64,000 bases of DNA from Kocuria subflava (GTDB taxonomy: Bacteria > Actinomycetota > Actinomycetes > Actinomycetales > Micrococcaceae), in assembly GCF_012163155.1 (NCBI RefSeq), contig NZ_JAAVUN010000001.1:248001-312000 (forward strand). The letters are read 5' to 3'. Position 1 is the stretch's first letter. Each line of letters starts with the position of its first letter. The notes below the pieces were generated by a model. It did not search any database. It saw nothing but the letters and a program-made list of their open reading frames with translations, and was not told the origin of the DNA. Made by a program: the position numbers and the translations under genes. Positions 62,172 to 64,000 of the stretch are shown piece after piece.

Positions 62172-63053
62172 ATGAGGGAGGCCAGCAGGGACCCGAGCAC
62201 AACGGTGCAGGTCGGCATGAATCAAGCCCGAACTGATCAGGCCGGAGTCGATCACGGTCGGACCGACCAGAGCCGAACCGATCAGGCCCGGGCGGATCTG
62301 ATCCACGCCATTGAGACGCTGAATGCGGGCGGACCGTTGCGCATCCAGGACATCCCCGCCGGGGAGAACATGCGGGAGTCCGCAGTGTTGATCCTGCTGG
62401 GGACCCTGGACGACGTGCCTGCTGTGCGCTGCGAGTGTGCTGGTCACGTGACTGCGGAGCTTGATCTGCTGTTGGTTCAACGCGCCGCCACACTGCGGGC
62501 CCACCCCGGGCAGGTTGCCTTCCCGGGAGGACGGTTGGATCCGGAGGACGGAGATCCCCACGATCCTGACGATCGGATCAAGCTGCCCGCCGGTGACGCG
62601 CAGGCTGCCTACGTCCGTGCTGCGCTACGGGAAGCGCAGGAGGAGACCGGGCTGGACCCGGACGGTGTGGAGGTCCTGGGTGTGCTGCCGCGTACCCCGT
62701 TGGCGGTCTCCAGTCACCAGGTGACCCCTGTGGTGGGGTGGTGGAAAGAGCCGGTGTCCGTGAACGTGGTGGACCACGCGGAGTCCTCCTTGGTGTTCCG
62801 AACGCCCGTTCTTGACCTGGTGGACCCGTCCCGGCGCCACTACGCGGAGGTACGGATCTCCGGCCCGGACTTTCCGCGCCTGCGTCACCGGTCACCGGCC
62901 TTCCGGATCCCTCGGGAGATCACGGATCCCGCAGGCGGTGATGGTGATGTTGTGGTGTGGGGTTTCACCGGGATCCTGTTGGATCACCTGCTCAGTGCGG
63001 CCAACTGGCATCAGCCGTGGAACACGGAGGACGTCCGCCCGGCTCCGCGCTGA
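62172..63053 (+). CDS. CoA pyrophosphatase (Nudix, NudL/YeaB-like)
   Basis: A 293-residue Nudix enzyme. The UPF0035-type preface LLLVQRAATLRAHPGQVAFPGGRLD (about 99-123) precedes the Nudix helix AALREAQEETGLDPDGV, with an insert of about 25 residues between them. It is expected to cleave CoA to phosphopantetheine and ADP-ribose-type products. The N-terminus has five degenerate 5-residue repeats (QARTD-like). ATG 62172, with GGAG upstream, is 2 nt after the nth stop. Confidence 0.88.
   Translation: MREASRDPSTTVQVGMNQARTDQAGVDHGRTDQSRTDQARADLIHAIETLNAGGPLRIQDIPAGENMRESAVLILLGTLDDVPAVRCECAGHVTAELDLLLVQRAATLRAHPGQVAFPGGRLDPEDGDPHDPDDRIKLPAGDAQAAYVRAALREAQEETGLDPDGVEVLGVLPRTPLAVSSHQVTPVVGWWKEPVSVNVVDHAESSLVFRTPVLDLVDPSRRHYAEVRISGPDFPRLRHRSPAFRIPREITDPAGGDGDVVVWGFTGILLDHLLSAANWHQPWNTEDVRPAPR
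62229..62303 (+). repeat. Five degenerate 15-bp tandem repeats in the Nudix gene
   Basis: Units of the type CGAACTGATCAGGCC occur in register; units 1 and 4 differ at one base. Encodes QARTD-QAGVD-HGRTD-QSRTD-QARAD. Confidence 0.75.
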
Positions 63054-63057
63054 GGAC

Positions 63058-64000
63058 TCATTTGGCTTGGTCGTAGCTGTCCACGGTGACCACCGTGACC
63101 GGGAACTGGACGGGAACGTTGCCGAACACGATCCGGGTGGCCTCCCATGCTGCCGAGCGCACCACGGCCTCCACCGTGTCCGCTTGGGATTCTTGGGTGT
63201 CCACCATGATTTCGTCATGCAGGAAGAACACCAGGTCTGCATCCAATGCGGCCTGCTTGAGTCCTGCCCGCACGCGGCCCATCCACGCCATCGCCCATTC
63301 CGCGGCACTGCCTTGGACCACAAAATTCCTGGTGAACCGCCCCTGCGTTCTTCTCATGGACTGCGCTCGCCGTTCACCTGCGGCCGTGGCTGTGTCCGCC
63401 GTGGTGGTGAACCACTGATCGTCCGGGCGTGGTGACCAGCGGCCCAGCCACGTGCACACCGGATCACCGCGTTCACCCACCCGGGCAGCGTGCTCCACGT
63501 AACCCACGGCTTTGGGGAACATGCGGGTCAGTTGTGGCATGAGTCGGCCGCTGTCCCCGGTGGTGGCCCCGTACATGGCCCCCAACAGGGCCACCTTGGC
63601 GTGGCCCCGCTCAGTCAACCCGGTGTTCCTGGCCCGGCCTTGTTCTGCAATGGACAGGTAGAGATCCCGATCCCGTGAGGCCTCTGCCAAGGCATCATCC
63701 CTGGCCAGGACGGCCAATACGCGCGGTTCCAGTTGGGCGGCATCGGCCACCACCAGCTTGCGCCCCGGTCCCGGACGCACTGCTGAGCGCACCACCTTGG
63801 GGATCTGCAGCGCACCGCCCCCGCGGGCCGCCCATCGGCCGGTGACCACTCCGCCCACCACGTACTCGGCGTGAAACCGGTCCTTCCTCACCCAGTTCTC
63901 CAACCAGTGCCAACCGTTGGCAGTGAGCAGGCGAGAGAGCTTCTTGTAGTCCAACACTGGTTGGATCAACGCCTCCCGCCGCTCGCGTTCCCCAACAGAC
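63058..64000 (-). CDS. Family A DNA polymerase-like protein, C-terminal part, cut by window edge
   Basis: The visible C-terminal 313 or so residues of an actinobacterial 'bifunctional 3'-5' exonuclease/DNA polymerase'. Motif A is VVADAAQLEPRVLAVLARD, motif B is RGHAKVALLGAMYGATTG and motif C is FFLHDEIMVD (HDE). The frame stays open upstream to base 64000 with no stop, so no start is given. It lies 4 bp behind the convergent Nudix gene. It may work in repair; its partner exonuclease domain is outside the window. Confidence 0.88.
   Translation of the reverse strand, partial: SVGERERREALIQPVLDYKKLSRLLTANGWHWLENWVRKDRFHAEYVVGGVVTGRWAARGGGALQIPKVVRSAVRPGPGRKLVVADAAQLEPRVLAVLARDDALAEASRDRDLYLSIAEQGRARNTGLTERGHAKVALLGAMYGATTGDSGRLMPQLTRMFPKAVGYVEHAARVGERGDPVCTWLGRWSPRPDDQWFTTTADTATAAGERRAQSMRRTQGRFTRNFVVQGSAAEWAMAWMGRVRAGLKQAALDADLVFFLHDEIMVDTQESQADTVEAVVRSAAWEATRIVFGNVPVQFPVTVVTVDSYDQAK

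Overview
The window is high-GC DNA from an actinobacterium, most likely a member of the Micrococcaceae (order Micrococcales). This is inferred from the hspR-linked dnaK operon with HAIR operators, a bifunctional-type dcd, the GlxR-type crp, the MarP-type CvpA/trypsin protease, the DUF3073 and DUF4235 proteins, a VbhA/Fic pair, and a fused YkoD-YkoC thiamine-precursor transporter. No species is claimed. Genes are densely packed on both strands. Many starts sit exactly 6-8 nt after a TANNNT -10 element, so leaderless mRNAs appear common and were used to fix several starts.

Layout. 1-3.9 kb: an AEC transporter (cut by the window edge), panD, a methyltransferase, tRNA-Gly(CCC), dcd and a UMF1-like MFS transporter. 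4.0-11.3 kb: a complete six-gene Mrp Na+/H+ antiporter operon (mrpA with a fused B domain, then C, D, E, F, G, mostly joined by ATGA overlaps) followed by a DUF4235 gene. 11.3-14.6 kb: a TPP riboswitch, ykoE and a ykoD-ykoC fusion. 14.7-17.4 kb: a P-loop kinase, a low-molecular-weight tyrosine phosphatase and a lipoprotein of unknown role. 17.5-21.9 kb: dnaK-grpE-dnaJ-hspR with two HAIR sites. 22-25.2 kb: a MerR regulator divergent from a DUF4188 gene across tandem operators, then a BCCT osmolyte carrier. 25.3-25.8 kb: an RHH/BrnT-like toxin-antitoxin pair. 25.8-31.1 kb: trmB, a Bcr/CflA efflux pump, an AGCS amino-acid:Na+ symporter, a hexose-6-phosphate epimerase and a DoxX-like protein. 31.2-36.1 kb: a DEAD-box helicase with a long leader, a VbhA/Fic pair, a TetR regulator and an NAD-binding protein. 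36.1-40.8 kb: a tandem-domain HAD protein, a CDF metal exporter, a membrane protein, a CDP-alcohol phosphatidyltransferase and a GNAT. 40.8-44 kb: clpB (with a HAIR-like site) and DUF3073. 44-51.1 kb: purM-purF and a small membrane gene on the minus strand, SCP-like and asparaginase genes, then purD-purC on the plus strand. 51.1-51.7 kb: a strongly folded non-coding interval ending in a terminator, then tRNA-Pro(CGG). 51.7-59 kb: metallophosphoesterase and ponA, DUF4177, RidA and Nudix genes, crp, and a MarP-like protease. 59-64 kb: acs with a good CRP site, nth, a CoA-type Nudix gene and the 3' part of a family A DNA polymerase.

How it fits together. The Mrp antiporter exports Na+, while the BCCT and AGCS carriers are families commonly driven by Na+ entry. 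This suggests a sodium-based, salt- or alkali-tolerant lifestyle (inference). HspR, encoded at 21.4 kb, probably controls both the dnaK operon and clpB 23 kb away. Crp, encoded at 57 kb, probably controls acs. The most interesting unexplained element is the structured interval at about 51.18-51.52 kb, a candidate small RNA.
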